Assembly (NCBI GenBank): GCA_022866885.1
Contig: JALHWS010000210.1
Coordinates: forward strand, 1 to 5,274
Length of the DNA: 5,274 nt
Direction of reading: 5' to 3'
Origin: Candidatus Microgenomates bacterium
GTDB lineage: Bacteria; Patescibacteriota; Microgenomatia; 2-02-FULL-39-11
Below the pieces are notes generated by a model. The model did not search any database, was not told the DNA's origin, and was given only the letters and a program-made list of their open reading frames with translations. Positions 4,222 through 5,274 of the stretch are shown one piece after another (the first letter of the stretch is position 1; each line of letters opens with the position of its first letter). The position numbers and the translations under genes are program-made.

Positions 4222-5274
4222 ATGAAATTTGCCATCGAACCAAAAACAGACGGGAAATTTCCCAAGATCATCACTGATGATCCGCACTCTCTTGCTTTTC
4301 AACTCCGGTGTATCGTCAGACAAGCCATAAAAGAAGTTTTGGGGGAAACGGGCAAAAATGTCCCTTTTTCCGCTATTTTTATCGAACATCCTATAAATAA
4401 AGGTTATGGGGACTATTCCTCCAATATTGCCATGATCATGGCTAAAAGACTGAAAATGAAGCCAATGGAGTTGGCAGAGAAGCTAAAACGAAAAATAGAT
4501 GAATATATAGGACAAGATCAAACAATAGCAGTTAAGGCTGATAGTTTTGTACCTTCGGATCTGTCCATTTCTCCAAAAAGTATCCTGGAGAATGTATCAG
4601 TTGCAGGCTGTGGCTTCTTAAATCTAGGTATGGCTACCCCATGCCTTATCAGTCAGATGGAGAGAGTGCTAGAAATGAAATATCCGGTCATAACAAGCCA
4701 AATGAGGGATCGGAAAATCGCCGTTGAATATACAGATCCCAACCCTTTTAAGGAATTCCATCTCGGGCACATGTATTCCAACTTCATCGGCGAGGCTATC
4801 GCCAGGCTATTTGAAGCCTGCGGGGCGACCGTCTGGCGGGGAGATTTTTACGGGGACGTGGGAATGCATATCGCTAAAAGCGTTTATGGGCTTTTAGCGA
4901 AGTTCAAAGATCAAAGTTCAAAGATCAAAAATTTACAAGGAAAAGAATATATTGACGAGTTAAAACAATATGTCAGCAAGCTTGGGAAATTGCCGATATC
5001 TCAGAGGCAGAAGCTGTTAGGCGAGGGTTATGCCTTGGGGACGATTAAATACGAAGAAGATAAACAGGTTCAGGAAGAGGTTAAGGAGATTAACTCCCTT
5101 ATATATGTGGCCGCGCAGGAGATCCTCAAGAAAGATAAAGGCTGGCAGCCGATTATCGACTATAAACAGTATGTTCATGGGAAAGAAGGCCGTCTGGAGG
5201 AGGTCAGGGAGGTCTACGGGGCAGGTTTGAAGTGGAGCCTGGAGTATTTTGAGACGATCTACAAAAGGCTGGGG
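4222..5274 (+). CDS. argS: arginyl-tRNA synthetase, N-terminal 351 residues (runs off window)
   Basis: Class I synthetase that charges tRNA-Arg in the cytoplasm, using arginine and ATP. The ATG at 4222 is the first after an in-frame TGA at 4210-4212, and no other Met occurs before residue 71. Residues about 15-140 match the ArgS N-terminal tRNA-binding domain, including GYGDYSSNIAMIMAKRLKMK (61-80) and VAGCGFLNL (127-135), where most family members have VAGPGF. The catalytic domain begins near VEYTDPNPFKEFHLGH: the HIGH-type motif is H180-L181-G182-H183, followed by a GDFYGDVGMHI stretch typical of ArgS (208-217). The KMSKS loop and anticodon-binding domain lie beyond the window. A Lys/Ser-rich stretch, residues 227-237, is encoded by a 14-bp tandem repeat. 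The gene is intact as far as seen. It is not obviously linked functionally to the toxin-antitoxin pair upstream. Confidence 0.93.
   Translation, partial: MKFAIEPKTDGKFPKIITDDPHSLAFQLRCIVRQAIKEVLGETGKNVPFSAIFIEHPINKGYGDYSSNIAMIMAKRLKMKPMELAEKLKRKIDEYIGQDQTIAVKADSFVPSDLSISPKSILENVSVAGCGFLNLGMATPCLISQMERVLEMKYPVITSQMRDRKIAVEYTDPNPFKEFHLGHMYSNFIGEAIARLFEACGATVWRGDFYGDVGMHIAKSVYGLLAKFKDQSSKIKNLQGKEYIDELKQYVSKLGKLPISQRQKLLGEGYALGTIKYEEDKQVQEEVKEINSLIYVAAQEILKKDKGWQPIIDYKQYVHGKEGRLEEVREVYGAGLKWSLEYFETIYKRLG
4900..4927 (+). repeat. two tandem copies of a 14-bp repeat inside argS
   Basis: AAGTTCAAAGATCA occurs at 4900-4913 and again at 4914-4927. It resolves further into heptamers of the form TTCAAAG / ATCAAAG. 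The two copies are read in different frames because 14 is not a multiple of three, giving KFKDQSSKIK in a predicted surface loop downstream of the HIGH motif. Compared with what is usual for ArgS this stretch looks like a small insertion, but no alignment could be run. Confidence 0.85.

Noticed and set aside
4165..4389. Minus-strand 74-residue open frame
   Set aside because: It lies opposite the conserved N-terminal domain of ArgS and shows no family features.
5030..5230. Plus-strand 66-residue open frame in a different frame
   Set aside because: It overlaps the argS frame, which is open and conserved here; its Arg-rich composition is typical of a shadow.

Overview
The window looks like bacterial chromosome from a Candidate Phyla Radiation (Patescibacteria) lineage, most plausibly Microgenomates-like. 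This rests on the combination of large secreted proteins with Thr/Pro-rich linkers, a dockerin-type C-terminus, and an arginyl-tRNA synthetase whose catalytic motif region reads TDPNPFKEFHLGH. The assignment is inference from family resemblance, not a search. Stop-codon use is normal: TGA ends the antitoxin, so a code that reads UGA as Gly is unlikely.

Layout. Left half, minus strand: two genes for exported proteins, transcribed leftward. The upstream one (1542-3422) has a signal peptide, tandem cysteine-rich modules (42 Cys in all), long Thr/Pro linkers built from DNA minisatellite repeats, and a C-terminal two-loop dockerin-like domain. The downstream one (6-1469) has a signal peptide, a right-handed beta-helix and a second extracellular module, and it stops just as a Thr/Pro linker begins. 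Centre, plus strand: a Phd/YefM-type antitoxin and a RelE/ParE-type toxin gene pair (3574-4097), with a paired TGTACA operator sitting on the promoter. Right, plus strand: the first 351 codons of argS, which runs off the window (4222-5274).

How it works together. The two secreted proteins are probably surface-displayed or matrix-associated, held or assembled through linkers and dockerin; no enzymatic active site was recognised in either. The toxin-antitoxin pair is a self-contained autoregulated module between the surface genes and the housekeeping argS. No novel multi-gene system is evident. The most interesting signals are: three perfect TTGACA -35 boxes placed 35-40 nt before start codons (predicting leaderless mRNAs) with no Shine-Dalgarno sequence; the YefM-like paired operator; a sharp AT-rich block inside the beta-helix gene; minisatellite growth of the linker; a short inverted repeat at the extreme left edge that coincides with the truncation of the first gene; and a tandem 14-bp repeat embedded in argS.
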